DNA from: Aralia elata
Lineage: Eukaryota; Streptophyta; Magnoliopsida; Apiales; Araliaceae
Reading direction: 5' to 3'
DNA length: 64,000 nucleotides
NCBI GenBank assembly: GCA_034770075.1
Contig: CM068386.1
Location: 86,959,265 to 87,023,264, forward strand
Shown: one piece after another, positions 1 to 11,417 of the stretch
Layout: the number at the start of each line of letters is the position of its first letter
Numbering within the stretch: the first letter of the stretch is position 1
Translations under genes and position numbers: made by a program
Notes under the pieces: model-generated
The model's database searches: none
Told to the model about the DNA's origin: nothing
The model's input: the letters and a program-made list of their open reading frames with translations, nothing else

Positions 1-1084
1 TGTACTCTCTTGGCTGAATTGATCTGGCGCCACATTTGGGATTGTGTCGTTTGGACCTTTGTAGACGCCTCTATGTTCATTGAAGAGTACTAACCTGGCA
101 TACCACTCCTTGTATACATGGTGAGGGTTGTGCACAAGTGGTTTTCGCAAAATGTTCCGCACAAAAGCTCGCGTTGACTCGATCTGTAATATAAGCGTAC
201 ATATGATTAGCAAACAATATATGATATATTGTAAATGTTTTAAGCAGAATCTTCAATATGAAACTTACAAGGTTTGCAGCTTCGTACTGATAAAATAATC
301 CACATGACGTATAGGTGTCATCTGGTTCAAGTTGTGGGCGGATAATTCTTGTAGGTATTCGACCAGAGTAATCTCCTATCTTGTAGCCACCACAAAGTCT
401 AGTATAATGTCTTACTATACATACCACGTGACAATATAATCTCTCCGCTCATGAATATAAACTATAGCGCGGATCCCTTCTCTCTCCCGACGGAGTTCAA
501 ATATATCTATCGGGGCCTCAAAAATATCTTTTCTTTCCCCAAATTGTCTCAAGACACGATCTGACGTTTGGAATTCAACAACATTGAGCCAAATGAGGGG
601 AATACGCGAGGCCCCACTATAGCAGGCTGTTGATACTCCTGTGCCACTAAATGATCTAAGTATGAATATGGCATCCACCGTACCATTGCAGCCGTCATCC
701 CATTAAATTCGTTTCTATAAAAAAATTGGTTGTGATGGGGGTATAGTCTTCTTGTTTCTTTCATGGTATTCTTATTTCTTCGGTAGACCCACACTCTTAG
801 ACGAGGCAACCAATGCTCGAGCTCTTTTGCATAATTAGGCCTCCCGATAGATAGGTATTCGTCAGCCCAAACCTGTGTCATAATTGATCAAGTTAAAAAT
901 TCACAAACACATTATGAGGGTCATATCAACATAAATAAACATCAAACTACAGTCAATAAGATACCCAAAGAAGTGTTAAACAACCAGAGAAGCTTTTTGC
1001 CTCGATGTGGGTTGCTTTGTGTAAATTCTTATACAAACAAGCCAAAACCATAACTCCCCATGCATAATCAGAAAGTTTATCAAT
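1..1084 (-). pseudogene. Plant mobile domain (PMD) protein, C-terminal part of a split gene
   Basis: This is the downstream part of a PMD (aminotransferase-like; 'phosphatase 7 long form homolog') gene. Read on the minus strand, 1084-965 is a clean 40-codon exon containing YAWGVMVLACLYKNL. A 92-bp intron (964-873, GT...AG, phase 0) separates it from an exon starting VWADEYLSIGRP at 872, followed by LPRLRVWVY and EFNGM. The frame shifts near 620-640, continues as PLIWLNVVEF and RVLRQFG, and meets a stop near 420. A second intron fits 268-184 (GTAAGT...TTACAG), and the last exon (183-1) leaves the window. PMD proteins are plant nuclear proteins, and the domain is also carried by some transposons. 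Element A separates this part from the middle segment at 6194-6515. The family call is from remembered motif patterns and is firm. Function is lost through frameshifts and insertions. Confidence 0.82.
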
Positions 1085-1283
1085 TGTGAACAAAGAAAGA
1101 AGGGAGAAGACTCTTATTATTCATATCATACAATGTATAGTAGAGAGCCTTTATATAGGCTTAGAGTTGCAGTACATTTGGAAAGTAAATCATTATCCCT
1201 AATCATGCAATCCCCCAAATTATGTAATCCCCAAATCATACCTTTAGAAGAATATATAGAATCCTCTAGAATATCTACTAACA
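1085..1283 (-). repeat. 3' LTR of Copia A
   Basis: This 199-bp copy closely matches 5993-6193. On the minus strand it begins TGTTAGTAG and ends TTCACA, the TG...CA ends of an LTR. The polypurine tract lies directly beside it. Confidence 0.93.
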
Positions 1284-1294
1284 CTCCCCCTCAA
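1284..1294 (-). other. Polypurine tract of Copia A
   Basis: The minus strand reads TTGAGGGGGAG directly before the 3' LTR, the position where plus-strand DNA synthesis is primed. Confidence 0.9.
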
Positions 1295-3030
1295 GCTAGA
1301 GCATGTATATCAATCATGCCCAGCTTGTTACAAATATATGTAATTCTATTAGCTTCTAAGACTTTGGTAAACACATCAGCAAGTTGTTCGCCAGTCTTAA
1401 CATGATTTGTGTATATAATTCCTTCTTGGATCTTTTCATGAACAAAGTGGCAATCAACTTCTATGTGTTTAGTCCTTTCACGAAACACCGGATTAGAAGC
1501 AATGTGAAGAGTTGCCTCATTATCACACCAAAGGTGCATAGGTACCAACCTGTTGAATCCTAGTTCAGTTAACAAATGCTTCATCCAAATCAATTCACAC
1601 GAAACATGAGCCATTGCTCTATATTCCGATTCCGCACTGGATCTAGAAACAATATTCTACTTCTTACTCTTCCAAGCTACGAGATTTCCTCCAACAAATA
1701 CGCAATACCCTGTAGTAGACCTCTTATCTGATGGAGCCCCTACCCAATTTGCATCTGAGAATCCTTCTACTCTATTATGTTCATGATCACGAAACACCAA
1801 TCCACGCCCTAGAGCACCCTTAATATACTTCAATATCCTCATAACCGCATCCCAATGTGAGGACCTCAAAGAGGATAACAACTGACTTACCACACTAACA
1901 GGGAAGGCAATGTCTGGTCGTGTGACCGTAAGGTAATTGAGTTTTCCCACAAGTCTCCTATACCTTTCTGGATTTTTTAATAGGTCTCCTCCGTCTGTTG
2001 TTAACTTTTAACTAGTATCCATGGGTGTGTTAGCTAGTTTACATCCTAATAAGCCAGTCTCCTCTAAAAGATCTAAAATATATTTTCTCTAGGACAAGAA
2101 TATACCCCTGCTTGATCGAGCCACTTCAATCCCCAAAAAATATCGCAGCTTTCCCAAATCCTTAGTGTCAAACTTTTGCATCAAGAAGGACTTTAAAGCA
2201 ATAATACATTCTTTGTCATCCCCTGTAATTACGATATCATCTACATACACAACTAATAAAATTCGCCCTGCTGAAGTCTCCCAATGAAACATCGAATGAT
2301 CACTATCATACCTTGATAAACCAAACTCAAGAACCACCTCTTTAAATCTGCCAAACCATGCCCGTGGAGATTGTTTCAATCCATACAAAGATTTCTTTAG
2401 TTTACATACCAAACCAGACTCCCCCTGAGCAACGAACCCTAGAGGTTGTTTCATGCACATAACCTCATGTAAATCACCATGGAGAAATGCATTTTTAACA
2501 TCCAACTGATGTAACGACCAGTGATAAGAAGCTGCCAGAGAAATCAACAAATGCACAGAAGCCATTTTTGCAACAGGAGAGAATGTCTCGGAATAATCAA
2601 CACCATAAATCTAAGCATATCCTTTGGCAACCAGTCGAGCTTTTAAGCATGCAAGAGATTTATCAGGATTCACTTTGACTGTGTAAACCCATTTGCAGCC
2701 AACTATGGATGTGTGAGGAGGTGGCACAACTAAATCCCAAGTACCATTTTTCTCTAAAGCCATCATTTCTTCCACCATTGTCGCCTTCCAACCAGGATGA
2801 GATAATGCTTTTGAGACAGTCTTAGGGATAAAATGAGATGAAATAGTAGATAAACAAGTAAGATAGGAAGAAGATAAGCTAGAATAGGACAAGGAAGTTG
2901 AAATTGGATGTTGAGTACAAGTGCGTTTACCTTTCTGAAGGGCAATAGGCTTATCTAAGTCAGAGTCCTCAAAAGGCATCTCAGAATCTTGCGATGAAGA
3001 AGATGGAGTGATGGTAGTATCAATCGGCAT
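1291..3030 (-). pseudogene. Reverse transcriptase and RNase H of Copia A (broken)
   Basis: RT begins in the piece ending ARLVAKGYA (3030-2611) and continues at 2565-2089 with LDVKNAFLHGDL, KSLYGLKQSPRAW and the catalytic YVDD motif (VVYVDDIVITGDD). RNase H follows at 1950-1657 (TRPDIAFPVSVVSQ, SDANWVG, STTGYCVFVGGNLVAWKSKK) and 1614-1291 (CDNEATLHIASNPVF, TKHIEVDCHFV, QLADVFTK). At least four stops or shifts separate the parts. The domain order IN-RT-RNase H is diagnostic of Copia. Confidence 0.9.
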
Positions 3031-3099
3031 GGCAGGAGGGACTATATCTGTTCGAGGTCGACGAGAATATACATACCGAATGTCTTGAGTAGGACACGG

Positions 3100-4428
3100 T
3101 TAAGACACAGAAGGTGGAATATGATGGATGACATATGTAGGGATGTCCTCATCTAAATCTGTACGTGACTCGGACTGAAAGGTAAAGGGTGTGGTCTCAA
3201 AGAAGGTGACATCTGAACTAACAAAATACCGCTTGAGTTCAGGAGAGTAACATCTATACCCTTTTTGAGTCCTAGAATATCCAACGAACATACACTTTAG
3301 AGCTTTTGGAGCCAATTTGGACACATGAGGACGATGATCCCGAACAAAACAGCCACATCCAAATATCTTTGGTGGTAATGAAAAAAGTAACTGAGAGGGA
3401 AAAAGAACTGAATGAGGAATATTCCCATTTAAAATAGATGAAGGCATGCGATTAATTAAATAACATGTTGTAAGAACCGCATTTGCCCAAAAACCTTTAG
3501 GAACATGCATCCCAAACAATAATGCACACACAACTTCCATAAGATGTCAATTTTTTCGTTCAGCTACACCATTTTGTTGTGGTGTATCTATACAAGAGGA
3601 TTGATGAACCATATCATGTTGTGCCATAAATGTAGTGAATGGAGAAGAAAAATACTCAAGTGCATTGTCACTTCTTAAAACACGAATTGGAATACCAAAC
3701 TGAGTGGCAACTTCACAAACAAAATTAGTGAAAATAGAGAATAACTCAGAACAATTTTTTATTAGATAAAGCCAAGTAACCCTCGAATAATCATCCACAA
3801 AAGTAATAAAATACTTAAATCATAACGGAGATGTTACAGGACAAGGACCCCAAACATCAGAATGAACTAAATCAAATAGGTTCGCAGACCGCTTATTGAC
3901 TCTGGGTGGGTAAGGCACCCGATGATGCTTCCCAAACTGACACGACTCACACTCTAAGCTAGACAAGGAATGAAAGTTGGGCATCAACTTCTTCAGGCTA
4001 GATAAAAAGGGATGTCCTAACCGACAATGGACTTGAAGAGGTGATGCAACAGCAGAACAAGCAACTGATTTTTACACTCCAAATGCAGACTCATCAAGCA
4101 AATATAGGCCCCCAGATGCACGACCTCTACCAATCATCTTCTTCGTCGTAAGATCCTACAAAACACAAGAATCAGGATAAAAGGTAACTGAACAATTAAA
4201 AGTTTTTATCAATTTGCTAACAGAAATTAGATTAAAGGGAAATTTTGGTAGAAATAAGGTAGATTCAAGAGAGAGAGAAGGGCTCAACGGAACAGTGTCT
4301 ATGCCTTTAATATTGACTGTGGACCCATCCGCTAGAGTAACACCAGCATGGGTTGATACTTTTTGAAAAGAAGAAAGATTATTAGAATTACCTGTCATAT
4401 GATCAGAAGCCCCAAAATCAATTACCAA
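3100..4428 (-). pseudogene. Protease and integrase region of Copia A (broken)
   Basis: The protease motif is DFGASDHMTG near 4420. The usual residue after the catalytic Asp is Ser or Thr, and here it is Phe, so the active site is altered. Further on, 3798-3547 has the integrase core with MDDYSR, RSDNALEYF and PQQNGVAERKN, the D,D,E catalytic pattern. Then 3540-3100 has KGFWANAVLTTCYLINRMPS and the C-terminal GCFVR/FVGYS blocks. Stops lie between the pieces, for example around 3540 and 3800-4150. Confidence 0.88.
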
Positions 4429-4527
4429 GGGATGAGAAGTACTAAGGCAAGCACTAACATTACCTGTCTGGACAAAAGTAGCAGTGGAAGAAGATGGTGG
4501 TTGATGAGAAGCTTGGTACTGAGTATA

Positions 4528-5433
4528 TTATGCATATTCGTGAGCACTCATAGTCACTGTTTTCTCCTCAGTACTTTGGGAAACCCCTGGTTGTACTCCA
4601 GTATCCGACCCAGTAACAATATTAGCATATTGGGGTTGCCCCTGAGGGGATCGACCTTGTAAATGTCGACAATATCGCTGAATATGGACAGGCTCACCAC
4701 AATGAAAACAAACAATATGACCGGATCCAGAATTGTCAGAACTCTGACCCTTGCTACTTCCTCGGCCTCCATTAGTGGTACCACGCCCATGACCATTCCA
4801 CCGACCACCACTACGACCTCCTCCTCGAAAAATAGAGGAAGTACTGCCTCCAATGCCTCTTCCATGAGTAGTAACAAGTGCAACCTTCTCGGAAGACACA
4901 TGAGAAGTAGATCCTTCACGAGATATCCGTAGAACTCGTTCAAAAGCATCAGTAAGCAAGGGCATTTCAGAACTACTTAAGAGTTGTGAGCGAACCAATT
5001 CAAATTATGGACCTAGAGCACTAAGAAACCCCATGACCGCCAATTACTCCCGTTGAGCTTGCATTTTTGTTACATCGTTTGTGATAGGAAGCAAAGTATT
5101 CATCTTTTCATACATTTTCTTATAATCCGCAAAGAACTGAGTGAATGGACGTCTATCCCGTGTAGTCCTATAAAAATTTTGAGAGACATCATAGATACGA
5201 GCAAGATTATTTTTACCAAAATAATGAACCTCTAAATACTCCCATAATCCCTTAACTGTATCAATATGAGTAACCAAATCCACAATCTGGCTATCCATAG
5301 AATTAAGCAACTGATACAAAATGCGAGCGTCCGTCAAGTCCCATTCTTCTGGTGCAACTATAGAGGGTCGTGTTTGGGTCAAATCTTCTCCGGTTCCCTC
5401 CCAATTAAACATAAGCGAACAATTTTCCGCCAT
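4528..5433 (-). pseudogene. Gag of Copia A (broken)
   Basis: The ATG at 5433 opens a Copia-type gag. It has WDLTDARILYQLLNSMDSQI and VKGLWEYLEVHYF, the usual capsid helices, and the frame runs to about 5044. A second frame (4998-4528) carries a glycine/arginine-rich linker and a zinc knuckle of the CX2CX4HX4C type (CFHCGEPVHIQRYC near 4690). Gag forms the particle that packages element RNA. The break near 5000 and further stops show it is not functional. Confidence 0.88.
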
Positions 5434-5739
5434 TGTGGATAATTATGGAGACCCTATAACTTCTTGTCTGTAAGGCGATTAGAGGATGAAACCACCTCCG
5501 TAACCATAGGAGAATTCTTCGAAACCATTACCGTAGACATCTCGCTTGTCATCTTGCAAGTATTAAAAACTCAAAAAAAAACAAATATAGTCCAACCCTT
5601 AACACTAAAACATCTAGGAATAAGACAACCAATTGTCAACCGACCATCAGCTCAAAAACAAACTTCATTAAAAGAATCTAATCCACCTTCTAAATCATTC
5701 AACAAGACTACAATCGAAAAACAAACTTACTGACAATAG

Positions 5740-5925
5740 CGATGAAAAGAACCCTACTATCGTGTCGGTGAATAGTGTTTCTGCTACAGTACCGATGAAC
5801 AGTGTTTCTGCTACAATATCGATGAACAATGTTTTTGCTACAGTGTTGCTGAACAGTGTTTCGTCTATAGTGTCGATGAACAGTGTTTCTGTACAGTGCC
5901 AATGAACAATGTTTCACTTTTTCCT
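5740..5925. repeat. Tandem repeat in the leader of Copia A
   Basis: About six degenerate copies of a roughly 30-bp unit, each with a core close to GATGAACAGTGTTTCTGC, lie between the 5' LTR and gag. The region is open on the minus strand only because of the repeat and is not taken as a gene. Confidence 0.8.
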
Positions 5926-5980
5926 TTTTTTTTGAAGAAAGGAAAAAAAAATTAAGATACCGCAAAAATGCGGAACCCTA

Positions 5981-5992
5981 GCTCTGATACCA
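5981..5992 (-). other. Primer binding site of Copia A (tRNA-iMet)
   Basis: The minus strand reads TGGTATCAGAGC, the usual plant Copia site complementary to the 3' end of initiator methionine tRNA. It abuts the LTR with no spacer. Confidence 0.95.
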
Positions 5993-6193
5993 TGTGAACA
6001 AAGAAAGAAGGGAGAAGACTCTTATTATTCATATCATACAATGTATACTAGAGAGCCTTTATATAGGCTTAGAGTTGCTGTACATTTGACAAGTAAATCA
6101 TTATCCATAATCATGCAATCTCCCTCATTATGTAATCCCCAAATCATACCTTTAGAATAATATCTAGAATCCTCTAGAATATCTACTAACAAA
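5993..6193 (-). repeat. 5' LTR of Copia A
   Basis: This 201-bp copy matches 1085-1283 with roughly ten visible differences. The primer site at 5981-5992 directly adjoins its inner end, which sets the element's direction. Confidence 0.93.
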
Positions 6194-6515
6194 TATCTTC
6201 TAGAATATAAGAATCTAACATGTGCAACGTCACAGTTTGATGAAACAAATAATATCTTCCCAATAAGAAACAAGACGCACGCTTTGGTGTAGGTCACCAC
6301 CGTTCCCATGTCTGCATTTATTGGAAGTTTGCAAAATTTAGTGCCCAACCACGACAACTTAATCCTCGGTTATAAACCTTCTCATCCTCCACTACGTATT
6401 TACTAAATTCACTTTGATCAAAAAATTATTTTAAATTTTTTATTAATGTACATGTAATAGGTGTACCTATAATCGACACTCCTAAAATGAAATGAACAAC
6501 TTCTAAAGTTATTGT
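6194..6515 (-). pseudogene. PMD protein, middle segment of the split gene
   Basis: This piece lies between Copia A (ending 6193) and Copia B (starting 6516). From 6515 the minus strand reads TITLEVVHFILGVSIIGTPIT, which matches the PMD block where a 'GEMTITLQDV..LLGLPIDG.P' pattern is usual. After a stop and one frameshift it continues in another frame as LSWLGTKFCKLPINAD and KACVLFLIGKILF, the PMD segment with the conserved 'W+...F..LP' and 'RAYIL.LIGG.LF' patterns. It ends HVRFL just before the LTR of A. The order and strand match the N-terminal piece at 22535-22831 and the C-terminal piece at 1-1084, so all three are taken as one gene. It is non-functional. Confidence 0.82.
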
Positions 6516-7181
6516 TGTAGTAAAATAATTGGGAAACTACTATTTAAATTAAAGGAGAATTAAGAAGATATCACCAATATGAATTGAGGCGTGCGTAGAG
6601 CATTGTCCTTAAGGATAATTTTTGCCCCTTCGATATTATATATTAACGGTGCAAAAGGTCAGAACGGATACCCTCCAGGATTCAACAATTACGTCTTCTC
6701 TATTGTGCACTCAAATAGAGAAGTTGACATGAACAACCCATTGCTTTTCCTTGAATTTTGAAACAGATAGTTAAAGAAATGTATTATAGTGCAATATTTT
6801 TTATGGAGCAGAAGACATCCTAAAAATGTATCTAAGAAGAAAATAGTTTTATATATAAAAGATGAAGTTGTCTGCTATTCTTATTTTGAAGCAGAAGCCA
6901 ACAATATACCTCTATTGAGAGAGTAGTAGTCCACCTTTTTTTATCATGCACGACAGATGTATTGATATAGCCAAGATAAGTTTTGCAATGGTTACAATAA
7001 AATTAAGGCAAGAAACATGGAAATAATCAGTTACTCAATAAAGGAAAATCAATCTCATTGATTTTGTATCGGAAGGAAATCAATTTTGTAACTCAAATAA
7101 TATGGAATGTAATCTGACAATAAAGCACACTAATTAACTTGAATTTGAAATTCCTTTCAATTTTTCATAAAAAATCTAACA
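6516..7181 (-). repeat. 3' LTR of Copia B
   Basis: This 666-bp copy matches 21869-22534. On the minus strand it starts TGTTAGATTTTT and ends ACTACA. A polypurine tract (ATTGTGGGGGAT, 7182-7193) adjoins it. Confidence 0.93.
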
Positions 7182-7512
7182 ATCCCCCACAATTTCAAAG
7201 ACAAGTATTAAAAGAAATATGACTAAAAATCAAGAAGTGAAAATGGAATGCATAAGTATTGGTGCCTTTTGGGCTATAAACTAATACATAGAATAAATAC
7301 AGCTAAATTCATAGGAAATAGGTGAAAGAATAAGTTTATATGAACCACATTCCTTTAGAATGAATTTAAATATTATCATTCACATTACAATTTCAAAGCG
7401 GGCTTGTTCAACGCGGTTAAATTTGGCACATGATTTTCCCACAATTCAAATGGAGTCTTGCCAGTCCTTTTATAAATTATTCTATTTTGAATGTGACATG
7501 CAAATAGAATAG
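7182..7512 (-). pseudogene. Integrase continuation and 3' internal end of Copia B
   Basis: On the minus strand the sequence from 7507 down continues the integrase frame interrupted at 20223, with FACHIQNRIIYKR and KTPFELWENHVPNL. The frame stays open across the insertion once one copy of AATAG is ignored. After about 7410 it becomes non-coding and reaches the polypurine tract and 3' LTR. The whole RT-RNase H region (normally over 2 kb) is missing here. Confidence 0.85.
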
Positions 7513-7582
7513 TGTTAGGAATCATGGTTTAAATTTGATGTTATGCTGTTAATGAATATGTGTATCAGTAGCTAAGATTGTG

Positions 7583-7758
7583 AAGTCCTTAATGAAAGAC
7601 ATATGTACAAGGACTTAGGAAAGAGAAGATCAAATATGTTAGGATGATCTAAGCTGTATTTAAGTATCTGTCATATCCTAAGAAATTGTAAAGTCCTTTA
7701 TTGAAAGTGATGTACAAAGGACTTAGTATAGAAAAGATCAAAATTGTTAGGTTGATCT
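7583..7758. promoter_or_regulatory. Duplicated hairpin module in the LTR upstream part
   Basis: AAGTCCTT/AAGGACTT (7583-7590, 7609-7616) is followed by an AGATCA...TGATCT pair. About 108 bp later come AAGTCCTTT/AAAGGACTT (7691-7699, 7716-7724) and an AGATCAA...TTGATCT pair (7735-7758). The module is kept in the 3' LTR, with one arm base changed in the first hairpin. Its place in the presumed U3 suggests a regulatory role; that is inference. Confidence 0.55.
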
Positions 7759-7799
7759 TATGTGCTGATCATAGAGTACTGCCATACTCCAAGAAAAAG

Positions 7800-8051
7800 G
7801 ACGTAGAGCTTCCTCGGCAGGACACAGAGCTTTCTCGACAGAACGTAGAGCTTTGTCGTCCGGACGTAGAGCTTTGTCATCAGGATGTAGAGCTTCCTCG
7901 GCAGGACGTAGAGCTTCCTCGGCAGGACGTGGAGGTTTGTCGACAGGACGTAGAGCTTCCTCGGCAAGACGCAGAGGTTCCTCGGCAGGACGTAAAGCTT
8001 TGTCGGAAAGACATAGAGCTTCCTCAGCAGGACGTAGAGCCTTGTCAACAG
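7800..8051. repeat. 21-bp tandem array in the 5' LTR (12 units)
   Basis: Twelve units follow GACGTAGAGCTTCCTCGGCA(G) with changes, and a partial unit follows. The length is a multiple of three, so several frames on both strands stay open across it and give heptapeptide repeats. These are not treated as genes. Confidence 0.95.
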
Positions 8052-9278
8052 AACATAGGGTTGTCCCTGCATCTCAAGACAGACTCTCATATGTCATAGT
8101 GAAGTTTATGCCAGTACTCACAGCAGCACCTCTTATGAAGAAAACGAAGGCAAGACATTGATGCTTTATCAGAATAAGCAAAATGAAATGTGAAGATCAC
8201 AGTGAATGTCAGCAAGCATCAAAGTACTGAAAACACACTAACGACACTACGGCTAAGCAAAAACGCGGAGTCGGACGTCAGACGAGCAACTCAGATCTGA
8301 GAATGAATATTTTAAGTTGCCCATAACAAATTGACAGTAGAATGATCTGCCCAAGACAGTTGCTGAATATTAAACAAATAAGTGGGGAGCAAAAATCTAC
8401 AGTCTGCAGTCGGTCAGAGCACTATCCCTACCACTATCTTCAATCAGACTAATGGAAGCTGACTCACCCCACTTATGTAGTCAACAAGAAATAAACTATT
8501 CCTAAAGCTCAACAACACATCTCAATGGGAGAATCATATACAACGACCACATTTCAACGGAATGATTCTCAAGAGCATCTACATAAGACAGAAGGATTGA
8601 AGTTTTAAGGTAAACAAGAACAACGAAAAAGAAGATCATACTTGAAACACTATCATTCTACAATTCAAGAGAAACATCTTGCTTCGTTGCTGAGTTTATC
8701 AAACCATATGCTTCAAGTAACTCAATAGCAACAAAACAAATCACTCTCCATTAAGTGAAAGGGTCAACAGGTGACCAACCAAAGACAAGTCTGCTGGACT
8801 TGCTGAGTACCATAGGGTACAGAAGATTCTAAGGCTGCTGGTCTTAGTTTACAGAGTTCCAAGGCTATTGGCTTTGAAGAGTACGTTGAGTACTGGTGTT
8901 CTAAGACCGAGGGTCTTGAAGGAATCTTTGTGATTCAGTTGTAACGATATCCTTAGTGGATTTACTACTTGAGGAGTAGAAAAGTAGAGTAGGAGTCTTG
9001 TGTGCTCCGAACCACTTAAAGCCTTGTCTCTATCTCTTTGCACTTATCAATTGCCATAACTGCTATAACTGCTTTATCACTGCTTTATTATATTCTCTAC
9101 TACCAGTCTATTTTCTACAAGGGGTTCTTATAAATTATATTCTGCTGTGCTTAATTATTGGATACATTAACTAAATTGTTAAGTCATTATATTTGAAAAG
9201 AAAAAGAAAACACAAAGTTTTAAAATATCTATTCAACCCCCCTTCTAGATATCTTTTGTGCCTCTGGAAACTAACAAT

Positions 9279-9290
9279 TGGTATCAGAGC
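9279..9290 (+). other. Primer binding site of Sirevirus C
   Basis: TGGTATCAGAGC lies two bases after the 5' LTR and pairs with the 3' end of initiator Met tRNA. Confidence 0.95.
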
Positions 9291-9330
9291 AGGTTCTCTT
9301 ATTTAAAGCTTAACCCGTTTGAGTAGATCA

Positions 9331-10942
9331 ATGGCACAAACCAGAAATGGATCTGAGCAAGGCGGAGGAAACAAACCGCCCATGTGCAACAAAGACAAAT
9401 TTGCCAACTGGAAAGTTCGCATACAAGAATACATGGATGCCATTGACGAGGATCTATTTGAAACTATCATCTATGGGCCTTATATATCAACCAAGCTAAC
9501 GCCAACTGATGAAGATCCAAATAAAGTCTCAGTCAAACTAAAGAAAGATTGGACTGATGTAGAGAAGAAAACAGTTCAGTTAGATAAAAGAGCTAAAAAT
9601 ATTCTGTTCATAGCTCTAGAAGATGGATTATTTGAAAAGGTAGTCAACTGTACAACAGCTAAGAAAGTATGGGATGCACTACTGATCATGAATGAAGGAA
9701 CAGAAGAAGTCAGAGAAAACAAGCAATCCTTGCTCACTCAGCAGTATGAAATGTTCACCCACATTTCAGGGGAAAACATCACTTCCACATATGAAAGATT
9801 CAACGTACTACTCAACTCTCTTCGAGCATACGGAAAGACCTATCCAAATAAAGATCTCATCATCAAGTTCATGAGAGCTCTACCAAGCAAATGGGATGCC
9901 AAAACCACTGCCATTAGAGAGTCAAAGAATCTTCATGAAATGACTGTTCAGATGTTGTATGGAAATCTTCTCACTTATGAACTGGAGTTGACCCAACGAG
10001 TTGAAACACTGTCAGAAGGAAAGAAGAAAGAAAGAGGCATTACTCTAAAGACATCTACTTCAAAAATAGCTGACTCAGATGATGATGAAGGTGATGAACT
10101 CAATGATGAAGGAGTTGTTATGCTGGTCAGACACTTCAAAAGGTTTATAAACAGAAACAACAGACAGAGGAAGTTTGATAACAACTCTAAAGAACAAGTT
10201 AATGACTTGTGCTACAACTGCAAACAATTAGGTCATTTCATCGCAAACTGTCCCAAGCCTCCAAGAAATGATCCAAAGAAGGACAAGAAAAAATTAGAAT
10301 TCAAAAGCCACTACAAGGCCAAGAAAAAGGAAAGAGGATTTGTCGCTGAAAGCTCATGGAGTGACTCAAACAACGACTCAAGTCCTGAATCAGGTGAAGA
10401 TGAAGAAACTCAAAAAGCCAACCTATGCTTAATGGCCAAAGAAGGAAAAAGCAAGAAAGAATTCAATGTGGACGAGGTATTTGACTTTTATTCTCCTGAT
10501 TTAACTATTGATGACCTTAGAGATGGCATGCATGACTCTATGATAGAACTGCATAAATATATGAAACTGTTCAGAATTCTATCAAAGGATCATTCTCTCC
10601 TTCAAGAAAAAAAAGAGAAAGCGGTCGTAGAGTTGGAAACTGCTCTATGAACGGCTAACTCATGTACCAATCTTGAGGCTGAGAATGCTAACTTAAGACT
10701 TGTAAATGAGCTTAATACTCAGAAGAAGTTAATTCTAGTCTCCAAAATCCAGGAACTAGAAAAGACTATCTCATCATGGAACAAGTCCTCTCTGTCTATG
10801 GATACCATAATCTCTAGTCAAAGATCAGTGGCTAACCGATCAAGATTGGGTTTCTGCAATTCTCCTTCAGAAATCTTAGTGGCTGAGCCTATAGAAGCTA
10901 ATGATAATAGCTCTCCTAACTTTAATAAAAAATTGTTTTTGT
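9331..10942 (+). pseudogene. Gag of Sirevirus C, main part
   Basis: The ATG at 9331 fits a start shortly after the primer site. The first frame runs 439 codons to a TGA at 10648. It has FANWKVRIQEYMDA, the UBN2-type capsid region (TAKKVWDALLIMNEG, TYERFNVLLNSLRAYGK) and a CCHC knuckle (CYNCKQLGHFIANC, about residues 294-307), followed by a lysine/acid-rich tail. After the TGA the same frame stays open for 97 codons to 10940 with a leucine/glutamate-rich stretch, so the TGA is probably a single mutation in a longer gag. The rest of gag is in another frame from 10941. Confidence 0.9.
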
Positions 10943-11408
10943 GAAATCCCTACAGAATATTAACACCTTTCATTCAAATTTTGCAAATCAAAGTATTGTC
11001 TCTCACACCACTCTAGGATTCAAGAAATCAAAAAGTAAGTCAAATTCTGCATTCGAGTCACGAAGGGTCGTAGAACATGACAAGACTCTCTCTACGAACC
11101 AACCTGACAAGAATCGTAGAGATAACTTCAACTCTACGAAAACTATAAATCATAGAAGTGAAAGGAAGCAAAAGGGAGTTAAGCTAAAAGGTGTGAAGTA
11201 CTATCATCCATACATCTCTAAGACAAAAAGGAATCCATACTCACACATAAGCATGCATTACATTCAATGTTACAATTGCTATAAACATGGTCATAAAGCT
11301 GCAAAATGCTATTTTTACCCTATACTGCACAGACCCAAGATCAAACAGATTTGGGTTCCCAAAGTTACTAATGAATATGGACCCAAGCAATATTGGGTAC
11401 CAAAATGA
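10941..11408 (+). pseudogene. Gag C-terminal part of Sirevirus C with second zinc knuckle
   Basis: This frame is shifted relative to the upstream gag. It carries a lysine-rich stretch, a second knuckle (CYNCYKHGHKAAKC, from 11268) and two WVPK motifs, ending WVPK then stop at 11408. Two knuckles and QIWVPK-like endings before the protease are typical of Sirevirus gag. Remnant D has the same segment at 32215-32487, which supports common ancestry. Confidence 0.85.
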
Positions 11409-11417
11409 AAGCTGATC

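Larger units (their letters stand above)
1085..6193 (-). mobile_element. Copia LTR retrotransposon A (5.1 kb, decayed)
   Basis: A Ty1/Copia element on the minus strand, inserted in an exon of the PMD gene. It has about 200-bp LTRs, a tRNA-iMet primer site beside the 5' LTR, a polypurine tract beside the 3' LTR, and remnants in the Copia order gag-PR-IN-RT-RNase H. Stops and frameshifts break every domain. The 5-bp flanks do not match cleanly (ATATT before and ATTGA after, on the minus strand), so the target duplication has decayed or a few bases were lost. Confidence 0.93.
7513..9276 (+). repeat. 5' LTR of Sirevirus C
   Basis: This 1,764-bp LTR runs from TGTTAGGAATC to AACTAACA. It matches 18475-20217; I counted five differences in the first 285 bp or so. 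It contains paired hairpins near its start and a 21-bp tandem array at 7800-8051. Confidence 0.95.

Noticed and set aside
5740..5925. Possible CRISPR-like array (repeated units with spacers)
   Set aside because: Units are contiguous and degenerate with no unique spacers, and the sequence is a plant retrotransposon leader.
6194..6223. Extension of the Copia A 5' LTR to the CTAACA at 6218-6223
   Set aside because: The 3' LTR starts directly after its polypurine tract with the TGTTAGTAG end at 1283, and the extra bases read as PMD coding sequence.
7701..8161. Open frames on both strands over the 21-bp array, with heptapeptide repeats such as ELPRQDV and KLYVLPR
   Set aside because: They arise because the unit length is a multiple of three; three different frames are open at once, and the copy in the other LTR behaves the same way.
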